A stretch of DNA of 64,000 nucleotides. Source: Rhizobium sp. BK251. GTDB lineage: Bacteria; Pseudomonadota; Alphaproteobacteria; Rhizobiales; Rhizobiaceae. Each line of letters starts with the position of its first letter. Position 1 is the first letter of the stretch. Below are positions 1-8,190 of the stretch, in pieces. The stretch lies in contig NZ_SLUQ01000004.1 in the NCBI RefSeq assembly GCF_004345245.1, positions 124,001 to 188,000 on the forward strand, in the 5' to 3' direction. The notes beneath the pieces are model-generated. The model saw only the letters and a program-made list of their open reading frames with translations, searched no databases and was not told the origin of the DNA. A program made the translations under genes and the position numbers.

Positions 1-2
1 TG

Positions 3-1511
3 GCGCTGGCCCTTGCTGGCTGCAATGACGCTATGGACGCGACGACTGCGATCGACCTGTCGAAAGTCAAGGACAAGGTCGAACAGCCGCTCCCCCCGCG
101 CATCCTCGCTGAAATGCGCACGAAAGGGATGGATCGCAATTCCCCGATCATGATCCGCATCTTCAAGGAAGAAGGCGCTCTCGAGATCTGGAAGGCGAAG
201 ACCGACAGCCGCTTCGAAAAGATCGCCGACTACAAGATTTGCGCATGGTCCGGCCGTCTCGGTCCGAAGGTCAAGGAAGGCGACCGGCAGGCGCCGGAAG
301 GCTTCTACAATCTGACGCCGGCCAACCTCAATCCCTATTCGAAATACTACCTCGCCATCAACACCGGCTTTCCGAACCGCTACGACCAGGCAAACGGACG
401 TTCCGGCGCCAACCTGATGATCCATGGCGCGTGCTCGTCCTCGGGCTGCTATTCCATGACCGACGAGCAGGTCCTGGAGATCTATGCCTTTGCCCGCGAC
501 GCCTTCAAGGGCGGCCAGAAATCCGTCCAGTTGGAGGCCTTCCCCTTCCGCATGACCGCGGAGAACATGGTAAAGCACCGCCTTAGCCCGCATTACGACT
601 TCTGGAAGATGCTGAAGGTCGGCTACGACAACTTCGAGGTCACCAAGCGTCCGCCGGAAGTAAACGTCTGCGAGAAGAAATACGTCTTCAACCAGCAGGT
701 AGCGGACGGGACGACATTCAACGCCGCCGGCGCATGCCCGGCCATGTCGACGCCCCCCGCGCTCATGGCCGCGCTTTCCGCCTATGACAAGGACTACCAG
801 CGCGGCTACGCCAAGGCGATGAGCAAGTTCGACGGCATGGCCTGGTACGACCCGACCGAAGCCGAGCGCAAGGCGGTCGTTGCAAAGCTGCGCAAGGGCC
901 GCGATCTGGCGTACGCGCCGACAGGTACGGCGCTCGAAGCCGGCCGCTTGGTCAAGGTCGCAGAACTTGAGCAGATCTCGGACAAGCAGTCGGCCGCCGC
1001 CGCGGCCGGAAAGCCGCTGCCGAGTGCGAAGACTGCGCTCGCCCCGACGCGCGTCGTGCCGACGGCACCGGCGGCAGGCAGCGAGCCGGCAGCCCCAGCC
1101 GCACAACAGGACGGCGCGGCCACCATGGTCGCTACCGCCACACCTTCGAGCATTCCCGTGCCCAAGCCCAATCCGCTGGCATTCGCGCCAGAGCCGCAGG
1201 CTGAGACGCAGGCGGCAGCCAAGAAGCCCTTCTGGCGCTTCTGGGGCAGGGAAGATGCACCTCCGGCACCCGCTGCTGCGGCACCCGCAATCGCAGCGAC
1301 GCCCGCCGCGCCAAGCGGTGACGCTCAACCGGCCGCTGCAACACGGCCAGCCGTCGTGCCCGCGGCCGCTCCGGCCCCAGCGGCGTCCACGCAGCCCGCC
1401 CCTGCTCCGGCAGAGGCCGCTGCTGCGGACCAGCAGAATGCACCGCCGCCGGCCGCTGCGGTGCAGGTGGCCGAAAAGAAACCCTTCTGGAAGTTCTGGG
1501 CCAAGCAATGA
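3..1511 (+). CDS. YafK-family L,D-transpeptidase lipoprotein (5' end outside window)
   Basis: The reading frame is open to the left edge. The codons before the first ATG (base 33) read ALALAGCNDA, a lipobox with its cysteine, so the real start lies upstream and the protein is probably an exported lipoprotein. Counting from the ATG at 33, residues about 30-210 form a YafK-type L,D-transpeptidase domain with the HGxCSSxGCxSM signature (H131, probable nucleophile C139). This family cuts or forms bonds between peptidoglycan and lipoprotein. From about residue 310 the protein is a long Ala/Pro-rich, probably unstructured tail that carries KKPFWRFW at 397-404 and KKPFWKFW at 482-489, close to the C-terminus. 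The stop overlaps the next start by four bases. The domain call is firm; the exact substrate is not known. Confidence 0.85.
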   Translation, partial: ALALAGCNDAMDATTAIDLSKVKDKVEQPLPPRILAEMRTKGMDRNSPIMIRIFKEEGALEIWKAKTDSRFEKIADYKICAWSGRLGPKVKEGDRQAPEGFYNLTPANLNPYSKYYLAINTGFPNRYDQANGRSGANLMIHGACSSSGCYSMTDEQVLEIYAFARDAFKGGQKSVQLEAFPFRMTAENMVKHRLSPHYDFWKMLKVGYDNFEVTKRPPEVNVCEKKYVFNQQVADGTTFNAAGACPAMSTPPALMAALSAYDKDYQRGYAKAMSKFDGMAWYDPTEAERKAVVAKLRKGRDLAYAPTGTALEAGRLVKVAELEQISDKQSAAAAAGKPLPSAKTALAPTRVVPTAPAAGSEPAAPAAQQDGAATMVATATPSSIPVPKPNPLAFAPEPQAETQAAAKKPFWRFWGREDAPPAPAAAAPAIAATPAAPSGDAQPAAATRPAVVPAAAPAPAASTQPAPAPAEAAAADQQNAPPPAAAVQVAEKKPFWKFWAKQ

Positions 1512-1741
1512 GCGGCCTGGAGGCCGCCTTCTATGACCTGCGCGGGCTGAAATGCCCTCTGCCGGTCCTCAAGGCGCGCAAGAAGCTCGCCTCCATGCAG
1601 GCTGGCGACCTGCTCCGCATCGAGACGACCGATCCGCTCGCGACGATCGATATCCCGCATTTCTGCAACGAGAACGGTCACGAGCTCGTCGAGACGGCGA
1701 AGACCGCGAGCGGCCATCGCTTCGTCATTCGCAAGGGATAG
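1508..1741 (+). CDS. TusA/SirA-family sulfurtransferase-like protein
   Basis: This 77-residue protein has the size and fold signature of the TusA (SirA/YedF) family. The LRGLKCPLPVLK segment holds the CPxP motif (C16, P17, P19), in which the cysteine carries persulfide sulfur in TusA. The C-terminal half (TDPLATIDIPHFCNENGH) matches the conserved strand-helix part of the family. The start overlaps the stop of the transpeptidase gene in an ATGA arrangement, which suggests translational coupling. Family members take part in tRNA thiolation, molybdenum cofactor sulfuration or other sulfur relay. No partner gene beside it decides which, though a molybdoenzyme operon (fds) and a cox cluster lie elsewhere in the window. 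Confidence 0.85.
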   Translation: MSGLEAAFYDLRGLKCPLPVLKARKKLASMQAGDLLRIETTDPLATIDIPHFCNENGHELVETAKTASGHRFVIRKG

Positions 1742-1765
1742 CGCGGGCGACACCCGCCGCAAATT

Positions 1766-2935
1766 TCAGATCTTCATGCCGGGGATGGCGAGAGGATTGT
1801 CCTGCAGGGCCGCACGGTCCGGCTGGTCGATCCGAGGCTTTCCGAGGAAGGCATCGAAAAGGTTCTTCACGAAGGCCTCCGGCAAATCCTTCGTAATGAT
1901 CACCATCCGGGTCCGGCGATCGGTCGGATCGGGCCAGGCCGGCAGGCGCACCGGCGGATGGAAGATGTTCTGCACGCCATGCAGGACGACCGGCCGCTCC
2001 GGCTTGTCGGAAAGGGCAACGATCGCCTTCATGCGAAGCAGGCGCTCCCCATGCGCCGAGCGCAGGAGATCGATGAACATGTCGAGCGCTGCCGGATCGA
2101 TCGGCTGGCTCTCCACGATCGAGAACGAGCGGATCGTCTCGTCGTGGCGGTTCACGTCGTGCGGATGCTGGTGGGCGCGATGGCCGTGTCCGTCGCCATG
2201 ATGGTGGTGGTCGTGGCGGTGGTGGTGGTGTTCGTGGTGGTGATCGTCTCCGTCGGCGGCCTCCTCGTCGCGCAGCCAACGATGGACATCGGCGATCTTC
2301 GTGGCCGGATCATAGAGACCGTTGACCAGGATCGCGGCTCTCCCGCTCTCGTCCTCGTCCGCGTCCAGCAGTGGCGCGCGCGGATTGAGGGCACGCAGTT
2401 CCGCCTCCAGCGCCCGGCGCTGGCCCTCGTCTGTCAGCGATGCCTTGGCGAGGATCAGCCTGTCGGCGACCGCGACCTGCTTGCGCGCCTCTTCATGGTT
2501 GTCGAGCGTGCTGCCGCCGTTGACCGCGTCGACGACGGTGACGACACCGTCCAGCTCGAAGTTCTGGGCGATCACCGGATTGCCCATGATCGCCTGCATG
2601 ACGGGCGCCGGATCGGCCAGACCCGTCGTCTCGATCACGACCCGTTTCAACGGCCGGAACCTGCCGGTCTGGATGCCGTCCACGAGATTGGCAAGCGTAT
2701 CGACAAGCTCGCCGCGCACGGTGCAGCAGAGGCAGCCGTCGGAGAGCTCGATGACGGCATCGCCCGAGCTTTCGACCAGCAGGTGGTCGATGCCGACATC
2801 GCCGAACTCGTTGATAATGACGGCTGCATCCGTCATTGCGGGATCCTTCAGGATCCGGTTGAGCAGCGTCGATTTCCCGGCCCCGAGGAAGCCCGTCAGG
2901 ATGGAAACCGGAATCCGGTCACGTGGAAGGCTCAT
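1766..2935 (-). CDS. CobW/COG0523 GTPase, putative metallochaperone
   Basis: The protein (389 aa) is a G3E-family P-loop GTPase. The N-terminus carries the Walker A motif GFLGAGKST (residues 15-23), the conserved INEFGDVGID segment and the metal-binding CxCC motif GCLCCT (C69, C71, C72). The typical CobW C-terminal domain closes the protein (about 268-385). Between the two domains, residues 233-260 contain 17 histidines mixed with Asp and Gly, a probable metal-binding or metal-storage loop. Such proteins hand zinc, cobalt or another metal to target enzymes. The gene starts 12 bases after the stop of the D,D-carboxypeptidase gene on the same strand, so the two are probably cotranscribed. No Zur box or cobalamin riboswitch is visible, so the metal is not decided. 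Confidence 0.9.
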   Translation of the reverse strand: MSLPRDRIPVSILTGFLGAGKSTLLNRILKDPAMTDAAVIINEFGDVGIDHLLVESSGDAVIELSDGCLCCTVRGELVDTLANLVDGIQTGRFRPLKRVVIETTGLADPAPVMQAIMGNPVIAQNFELDGVVTVVDAVNGGSTLDNHEEARKQVAVADRLILAKASLTDEGQRRALEAELRALNPRAPLLDADEDESGRAAILVNGLYDPATKIADVHRWLRDEEAADGDDHHHEHHHHRHDHHHHGDGHGHRAHQHPHDVNRHDETIRSFSIVESQPIDPAALDMFIDLLRSAHGERLLRMKAIVALSDKPERPVVLHGVQNIFHPPVRLPAWPDPTDRRTRMVIITKDLPEAFVKNLFDAFLGKPRIDQPDRAALQDNPLAIPGMKI

Positions 2936-2947
2936 TTATCGATGTCC

Positions 2948-4075
2948 TCAAAAGGATGTCGGACGCGGCAGCGGGATCGGAACATCTGCCACGTCGCCGG
3001 CATCGGCTGCAGCCACCTTGTTGCTCGGCGGTGGCGTCTGGCCCGGCATCAACCCGGCAAAGACGAACTGCGGCGGCTGCGTCATCTCATGTATATAGGG
3101 AGAGCGAACCTTCATGCGACCCACCTCGTCGCGCGTTTCGCTGCGGACCTTGGCACCCTTGGCGCTACAGATGTCGGCGCTGATGTCCGCGACCTCGTCC
3201 TGCCAGGGGCCGTAGGGCTTGAGGCTCGCCAATGTGTCGTTAGTGGCGGGCGCAGTCGTGAACCCGGCCTGCAGCAGATCAGCCGAGTGGTCGGCGCGTG
3301 CGGCAAGGCTGTCCGTGCCCAGCACGACGGAAACGAGCGTGCGGCCATTGCGCGTAGCCGAAGCCACTTGGTTAAAGCCGGAGGCACAGATGAAACCGGT
3401 CTTCATGCCGTCAGCGCCGTCGAAGCGGCCGATCAGGAGATTGAGGTTCGGAACCGGCTTGGCAGCCGTTCCCGTCGTGAAACCGTCGAGCGCGAAATAG
3501 CCGGCATATTGCGGGAACTCGCGCCTGAGAGCCACCGCAACGATCGCAAGGTCGCGCGCCGTCGTATACTGGCCCTTGCCGGGCAGGCCGTTCGGATTGA
3601 CGAAATGCGAGGAGGTCATGCCGAGCCGCAACGCCTCGGCATTCATCCGGGTGACGAAGGCGTCCTGCGTGCCCCCGACGGCCTCGGCGAGCGCAACGGC
3701 AACGTCATTGGCCGACTTGACGAGCACGATCTTCAGCGCGCTATCGAGCGTCAGCTTCTGGCCGGGCTTGAAATACATCTTGGCGGCCGGCTGGGCTGCG
3801 GCGTTCTTGCTCATGGCAATGGGCGTGTCGAGCGCGATCTCGCCCGCCTGGATCGCGCGAAAAACCGTGTAGACCGTCATCAGCTTGGTCAGCGAAGCCG
3901 GATACCACTTGCGGAAGGCCTCCTGATGCTCCAGCACGCGCCCACTCTGCACATCGACCAGGATATAGGGATTGGCCTCGGCAACGACCGCAGTCGAGAG
4001 AAGACAAGCAACCGCCGTCGCCGCAAGCGAAAACGGCTTCAGGGCTGCAAACAAACGGTTCTGGTTCGCTGGCAC
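2948..4075 (-). CDS. dacC: D-alanyl-D-alanine carboxypeptidase (PBP5/6 family)
   Basis: This is a serine-type D-Ala-D-Ala carboxypeptidase (375 aa) that trims peptidoglycan pentapeptides in the periplasm. An N-terminal signal peptide (about residues 1-34, cleavage near VAEA) is followed by the three penicillin-binding motifs: SLTK (S61, K64), SAN (S121-N123) and KTG (K225-G227). The start is GTG with a good Shine-Dalgarno (GAAGGA, six bases upstream); no ATG lies in a better place. The C-terminal part ends Pro-rich and lacks an obvious amphipathic anchor like that of E. coli PBP5. The gene is divergent from the M20 peptidase gene and is followed closely by the CobW GTPase gene. The family is certain; the gene symbol is by similarity. 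Confidence 0.88.
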   Translation of the reverse strand: MPANQNRLFAALKPFSLAATAVACLLSTAVVAEANPYILVDVQSGRVLEHQEAFRKWYPASLTKLMTVYTVFRAIQAGEIALDTPIAMSKNAAAQPAAKMYFKPGQKLTLDSALKIVLVKSANDVAVALAEAVGGTQDAFVTRMNAEALRLGMTSSHFVNPNGLPGKGQYTTARDLAIVAVALRREFPQYAGYFALDGFTTGTAAKPVPNLNLLIGRFDGADGMKTGFICASGFNQVASATRNGRTLVSVVLGTDSLAARADHSADLLQAGFTTAPATNDTLASLKPYGPWQDEVADISADICSAKGAKVRSETRDEVGRMKVRSPYIHEMTQPPQFVFAGLMPGQTPPPSNKVAAADAGDVADVPIPLPRPTSF

Positions 4076-4236
4076 GGTCGGTCCTTCAAATTCCGGAAAT
4101 GTCTCGAAAGCTTCGCCTATTTATCCTATATGGCTAGGACATGGCAAAGGTGATTGACTAAGTTATTTCTTGGGCGTCACGCGTTTGTGATGCAATGAAG
4201 TGTCCTTTTTGCAATTCGACCAGCAGGAAACCAAGC

Positions 4237-5400
4237 ATGCCGATCTTGAACAGAGCCGCCGAACTTCAGGACGAAGTGACCGAGTGGCGCCGACACATCC
4301 ACGCGCGGCCCGAATTGCTTTTCGCGGTCGAGAATACCGCCGCCTTCGTCGCTGCAAAGCTGAAGGAGTTTGGCGCGGACGAGGTCGTGACCGGCATCGG
4401 CCGCACGGGCGTTGTCGGCATCATCCGCGGCAATGGCAGCAGCAGCCGCGCGATCGGCCTTCGCGCCGACATGGACGCGCTGCCGCTGACTGAGATCACC
4501 GGCAAGCCCTGGGCCTCGACTACGCCCGGCAAGATGCATGCCTGCGGCCATGACGGACACACGGCGATGTTGCTGGGTGCTGCCAAGTATCTGGCCGAGA
4601 CCCGCAACTTCAACGGCAGCGTCGCGGTGATCTTCCAGCCGGCCGAAGAAGGCGGCGGCGGCGGCAACCTCATGGTCAAGGACGGCATGATGGAGCGCTT
4701 CGGCATCGAGGAAGTCTACGGCATGCACAACCTGCCGGGCCTGCCGGTGGGCAAGTTCGCGATCCGGACGGGCGCCATCATGGCGGCGACGGACGAATTC
4801 ACGATCACGGTCAGGGGCCGCGGCGGCCACGCAGCCATGCCGCACACGACGATCGACCCGATCGCCATCGGCGCGCAGATCGTCTCGAACCTGCAGCTTA
4901 TCTCCTCGCGGACCGTCGATCCCCTGCGCTCGGTCGTCGTCTCCATCACCAAGTTCAATGCGGGCTTCGCCCATAACGTCATCCCGAACGAGGCCGCGCT
5001 CGCCGGCACGGTGCGCACGCTCGATTCCGCCGTGCGCGATCTAGCAGAGGACCGGTTGAAGCAAGTGGTGCAGGGGCTCGTTGCCGCCCATGGCGCAACC
5101 GCGGATATCGGTTTCCACCGCAACTATCCGGTCACCTACAACCATCCGGCCGAAACCGGCCATGCGGTCGCCGTCGCGACCGATATAGTCGGCTCCCAGA
5201 ATGTCGATGCCAATGCGGACCCGCTGATGGGCGGCGAGGACTTCTCCTACATGCTGAACGCGCGGCCCGGGGCCTTCATCTTCATCGGCAACGGCGACAC
5301 GGCGGGGCTGCACAGCCCGTCATACGACTTCAACGACGAGGCGATCGCCCACGGCATCTCCTACTGGGTACGCCTCGCCGAGCAGCGGCTCGCCGACTGA
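4237..5400 (+). CDS. M20D-family metal-dependent amidohydrolase (hippurate hydrolase-like)
   Basis: The protein (387 aa from ATG 4237) belongs to the M20D amidohydrolases that split N-acyl amino acids such as hippurate, N-acetyl-ornithine analogues or IAA-amino acid conjugates. Di-metal site motifs are present: RADMDALP (residues 76-83), HACGHDGH (101-108) and QPAEEGG (134-140, with the general-base Glu137/138). A dimerisation domain is inserted in the middle, and GGEDFSYML lies near the C-terminus. An upstream in-frame ATG at 4195 would add 14 residues that do not look like the family; ATG 4237 has AGGAAA in front of it and is preferred. A strong hairpin follows the stop. The true substrate cannot be read from the sequence. 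Confidence 0.88.
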   Translation: MPILNRAAELQDEVTEWRRHIHARPELLFAVENTAAFVAAKLKEFGADEVVTGIGRTGVVGIIRGNGSSSRAIGLRADMDALPLTEITGKPWASTTPGKMHACGHDGHTAMLLGAAKYLAETRNFNGSVAVIFQPAEEGGGGGNLMVKDGMMERFGIEEVYGMHNLPGLPVGKFAIRTGAIMAATDEFTITVRGRGGHAAMPHTTIDPIAIGAQIVSNLQLISSRTVDPLRSVVVSITKFNAGFAHNVIPNEAALAGTVRTLDSAVRDLAEDRLKQVVQGLVAAHGATADIGFHRNYPVTYNHPAETGHAVAVATDIVGSQNVDANADPLMGGEDFSYMLNARPGAFIFIGNGDTAGLHSPSYDFNDEAIAHGISYWVRLAEQRLAD

Positions 5401-5426
5401 GCCGCCAATTCGATCGCCACGGCGGC

Positions 5427-5459
5427 ACAAAAGGCTTGGCTTGAAGCCAAGCCTTTTGT
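5427..5459 (+). terminator. Hairpin terminator after the amidohydrolase gene
   Basis: A near-perfect inverted repeat with arms ACAAAAGGCTTGGCTT and AAGCCAAGCCTTTTGT is separated by a single G. The T-rich 3' arm fits a Rho-independent terminator. It separates the amidohydrolase gene from the tRNA gene 15 bases downstream. The A/T tracts on both sides could let it act in both directions. Confidence 0.75.
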
Positions 5460-5474
5460 ATGGATGCGCTAAGT

Positions 5475-5551
5475 GGTCCCGTAGCTCAGCAGGATAGAGC
5501 ACCAGATTCCTAATCTGGGGGTCACGCGTTCGAATCGCGTCGGGATCACCA
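5475..5551 (+). tRNA. tRNA-Arg (anticodon CCT)
   Basis: The sequence folds as a complete 77-nt tRNA. The acceptor arm GGTCCCG (5475-5481) pairs with CGGGATC (5541-5547) with one G-U pair. The D-stem is GCTC/GAGC. The anticodon stem CCAGA/TCTGG encloses the loop TTCCTAA, giving anticodon CCT (5509-5511), which reads AGG. The T-arm contains GTTCGAATC, and the 3' CCA is encoded. AGG is a rare arginine codon in GC-rich alphaproteobacteria. Genes of this kind are common island attachment sites, but no integrase or repeated tRNA 3' end is visible here. Confidence 0.95.
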
Positions 5552-5563
5552 TTTCTCTAATAC

Positions 5564-5833
5564 CTATCCGACCAGGACATCGTTCCTGACGGTTTCGACG
5601 CGGTCCACGGACCGCGCAACCGTCGTCGCACGCTCGATTTCGGCGAGTGTCCCGACCGTACCTGCAAGCACGACCTCTCCATCCCCGACCACTGTCACCG
5701 TGACATCCGAGGCATCGATGCCTCCTGCCGCGGCAAGTGCGTTGGCGACAGCGGTCTCCAGTGCCGCGCGGGTGAAGTGGTCGATTTCGACCTCGGGCGC
5801 CAGTCCGTGAAATGTTGCTGCCTTGAAGACCAT
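5564..5833 (-). CDS. BON-domain protein
   Basis: A small protein of about 89 aa from the chosen ATG. Residues about 18-85 resemble a BON (bacterial OsmY and nodulation) domain: an alternating alpha/beta pattern ending with a conserved VVLAGTVGTLAEIERATTVARSVDRVETVRNDV-like region (quoted only to name the pattern; positions about 54-86). BON domains bind phospholipid surfaces or other envelope ligands. In-frame ATGs exist at 5842 and 5857. The ATG at 5833 has GGGAG at a suitable distance, whereas the other two lack good spacing. The protein has no obvious signal peptide. It is convergent with the tRNA gene and may share its promoter region with the exported hypothetical next to it. Confidence 0.7.
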   Translation of the reverse strand: MVFKAATFHGLAPEVEIDHFTRAALETAVANALAAAGGIDASDVTVTVVGDGEVVLAGTVGTLAEIERATTVARSVDRVETVRNDVLVG

Positions 5834-5910
5834 CCGAGCCATCTCCCTTTGAGCCATCTTGTGAGGAAACGCCGGTGGCGGCCAATCGGTTTCACTATCC
5901 CAGCGACCGC

Positions 5911-6573
5911 CTACCACCGCACCTGGTAGCGCAGGCGCACGTCGCCGGTCTTTCCGGACGATATCGGGTCGGTCAGGGAGGCGCTGAGATCGAGGTTGGG
6001 GAGGATGTTCTGGCTGATCGCCAGCGTGGTCGAGAAATCGCCGCGTGTATCGGTCACCGCACCGCGGGCGGAAAGCGCGGTGCCCGTCCAGGGATAGATG
6101 AGCTTGATCGCCTGGGAAACATCGAGCGATGCGGGGCGCGTGTCGGCCTTGGCATAGCCGACGCTCAGGGCGCGCGACAATTCCATGTCCAGGTTTTCCG
6201 AAAAGATGAAGTTGCGCGAGCGGCTGAGAAGAAGCGTGCCGCTTCCGCGCAGCGTATCGACGCGCACGGCGACCTCCTGCCGGGCCCGGCTTGCCGGCGT
6301 CACATTTTCGTCGGCTAGCTTGCCCCAGAGGGTCGCCCGCTCGGCATCCGGCAGGAGTGCGCCTGCACGGGTCGCGCCGAGGCCGAGATCGGCGCCGGCG
6401 CTCGTCTCCCAGGTCATCGGCAGCCGGAAACCCACGGTCGCCTGGTAGGTGTTGGGCGAAACCTTCGCCGGCGACCAGATGAGCAGGTTGTCGGCCTCCG
6501 CGGCCGGTGCGGCAATGAAGCAGAAAGAGGAGACTGCAAGCATGAATGCGGCTGGGCGGTCAAAAGTCATCAT
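5911..6573 (-). CDS. Exported hypothetical protein, beta-barrel-like
   Basis: I do not recognise this family. The 220-aa protein, started at the tandem ATGs at 6573/6570, has a clear signal peptide (MMTFDRPAAFMLAVSSFCFI, then AAPAAEA). The mature part alternates polar and apolar residues, as transmembrane beta strands do, and contains motifs such as GVGFRLPMTWE-like strands and repeated S/T-L-D-L-S segments. It ends in RLRYQVRW; an aromatic C-terminal residue after a strand is typical of outer-membrane proteins recognised by BamA. An outer-membrane or periplasmic beta-rich role is therefore inferred, not shown. A longer frame open to 6888 has no good start and does not look like protein. The gene stands alone on its strand before the BON gene. 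Confidence 0.6.
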   Translation of the reverse strand: MMTFDRPAAFMLAVSSFCFIAAPAAEADNLLIWSPAKVSPNTYQATVGFRLPMTWETSAGADLGLGATRAGALLPDAERATLWGKLADENVTPASRARQEVAVRVDTLRGSGTLLLSRSRNFIFSENLDMELSRALSVGYAKADTRPASLDVSQAIKLIYPWTGTALSARGAVTDTRGDFSTTLAISQNILPNLDLSASLTDPISSGKTGDVRLRYQVRW

Positions 6574-6943
6574 CGCAATCCGTCGTTTCAATCGACGCGG
6601 GTCCGGTGTTTGCGGCCCTCGCCGGGATGAAGCGCTCAAATTGAACGCAATAAGGCAGGCAAGATGCCTCGCCTTCCGAATCTGAAATCTTGTCAGGCTT
6701 GTGCCCGGTGGCGATCTGCGCCGGTTGTCTCGCGCCAGAAGGCGCTTCCCGAAACTCCATGCCTCGGGCATGGGCAGAAACTCTGCCGCGCTTCGGGGAT
6801 TCGATTGAATGTTATAATAGTCACATCCAAGGGACAGCTTGTAAACCCCTGGGACCCATATTTGTGCTGCAGCGCACACTTGCCGCACCGGTCAATCCCC
6901 TGTAGACGCCACAGGCAAGAAAGCGAATTTGCGGATTTTCTCC
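6574..6943. other. Intergenic region between divergent exported hypothetical and dxr
   Basis: About 370 bases between two divergent genes. Open frames through it are fragments with no family resemblance. It must hold the promoters for both genes. I see no strong hairpin, repeat or recognisable operator; short inverted segments around 6756-6785 (CCATGCCTCGGGCATGG) could form a small stem. Confidence 0.5.
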
Positions 6944-8137
6944 ATGAACACGGGCAACAAGAGACCGCGCCGCCTCACGATTCTCGGCTCTACCGGCTCG
7001 ATTGGCCAGAATACGCTCGACGTGATCGAGCAGCTGGGCGGGCGCGAGGAATTCGAGATCGCCGCCGTTACGGGCAACGACAATATCGAGCTCCTCGCCC
7101 GCCAGGCACAGGCCTGCGGAGCAAGGCTTGCCGTCACCGCAAGCGAGAACCAGTACGAGGCGCTGAAGAGCGCGCTGGCGGGAACGGGTATTGCCGCGGC
7201 TGCCGGCAAGGAGGCGCTCCTCGAGGCCGCCTCGATGGACGCCGACTGGGTGATGGCGGCGATCGTCGGCACGGCGGGTCTTGCACCGACGCTCGCCGCC
7301 GCCGAGCGCGGCGCCGATATCGCACTTGCCAACAAGGAATGCCTCGTTTCGGCGGGTGAGCTTTTCGTGCGCGCGGTCAAGGAAGGCGGCGGAAGGCTGA
7401 TCCCTGTCGACAGCGAGCACAGCGCCATCTTCCAGGCGCTGGAGGACGACCAGTTCCATGCCCTCGAGCGCATCATCCTGACTGCTTCCGGCGGCCCGTT
7501 CAGGACCTGGAACCGCGACCAGATGGCCAATGTCACTGCCGCGGTCGCCCGCGCGCATCCGAACTGGTCCATGGGGCTGAAGATCTCGATCGGCAGCGCG
7601 TCGATGTTCAACAAGGCCCTCGAGATGATCGAGGCCAAGCATCTCTTCAATGTGAGGCCCGAGCAGATCGAGGTCATCATCCATCCTCAATCCGTGATCC
7701 ATTCGATGGTCGGCTATACCGACGGGTCGGTGCTGGCGCAGCTCGGCTGCCCGGACATGAGGACCGCCATCGGCTATGCGCTGAACTATCCGACACGGCC
7801 CATGCTGAACGTCGAGCGCCTGGACTTCGCCAAGCTGGCGCGCCTCGATTTCGAGGCTCCGGATGAGGTTCGTTTCCCAGCGCTTCGGCTGGCACGCACG
7901 GCACTCGAGCGCGGCGGCCTGCAGGGTGCGATCATGAATGCCGCGGAGGAAGTTGCCTTCCAGGCCTTCGTCGAGAGCCGCGTCGGCTTCCTCGACATGG
8001 CTGCTATCGCCGAGGCGGTCATGGACCTGATGGCGGACGCCGGCAGCGCCACGACGATGAGCGAGGTCTTCGCCGCCGATGCCGAAGCCCGCCGCCGCGC
8101 CGGCGAAATCGTCCTGCAAAAGGAAAAGGCCGCGTAA
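6944..8137 (+). CDS. dxr: 1-deoxy-D-xylulose 5-phosphate reductoisomerase
   Basis: This is the second enzyme of the MEP (non-mevalonate) isoprenoid pathway. It converts DXP to 2-C-methyl-D-erythritol 4-phosphate with NADPH in the cytoplasm. The N-terminal NADPH motif is TILGSTGSIGQNTLDVI. The catalytic region has PVDSEHSAIFQAL with the metal-binding Asp and Glu, TASGGPFR, MGLKISIGSASMFNKALEMIEA and the HPQSVIHSMV flexible-loop region. The length of 397 aa is normal. The ATG at 6944 is preferred; a TTG five codons upstream is the only alternative. The stop codon lies in the loop of a hairpin at 8128-8146. The gene is convergent with hemA, an unusual choice of neighbour, as dxr often sits with uppS-cdsA. 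Confidence 0.96.
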   Translation: MNTGNKRPRRLTILGSTGSIGQNTLDVIEQLGGREEFEIAAVTGNDNIELLARQAQACGARLAVTASENQYEALKSALAGTGIAAAAGKEALLEAASMDADWVMAAIVGTAGLAPTLAAAERGADIALANKECLVSAGELFVRAVKEGGGRLIPVDSEHSAIFQALEDDQFHALERIILTASGGPFRTWNRDQMANVTAAVARAHPNWSMGLKISIGSASMFNKALEMIEAKHLFNVRPEQIEVIIHPQSVIHSMVGYTDGSVLAQLGCPDMRTAIGYALNYPTRPMLNVERLDFAKLARLDFEAPDEVRFPALRLARTALERGGLQGAIMNAAEEVAFQAFVESRVGFLDMAAIAEAVMDLMADAGSATTMSEVFAADAEARRRAGEIVLQKEKAA

Positions 8138-8146
8138 GACGCGGCC
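8128..8146 (+). terminator. Hairpin over the dxr stop codon
   Basis: GGCCGCG and CGCGGCC form a perfect 7-bp stem with loop TAAGA, which contains the dxr stop codon. There is no T-run, so it may be an RNA-stabilising stem rather than a classic terminator. The same stem with a different loop occurs at 8366-8384 at the end of hemA. Confidence 0.5.
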
Positions 8147-8190
8147 CGGACTGCTGACAAACCTCTGCGGTTCGACACACTTTGATTCTC

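Noticed and set aside
1958..4153. A 731-codon plus-strand frame opposite the CobW and carboxypeptidase genes
   Set aside because: It is a shadow; its long run of Val codons (about 2175-2260) is the complement of the His-rich loop of CobW.
4169..4183. TCAC-N6-GTGA dyad between the carboxypeptidase and amidohydrolase genes
   Set aside because: It resembles a CRP/FNR half-site pair, but the spacing and flanks are poor and no regulator is linked to it.
5475..5551. tRNA-Arg(CCT) as an island attachment site
   Set aside because: No integrase, no second copy of the tRNA 3' end and no change of base composition lie nearby. The only tyrosine recombinase (xerC) is the housekeeping type and is 53 kb away.
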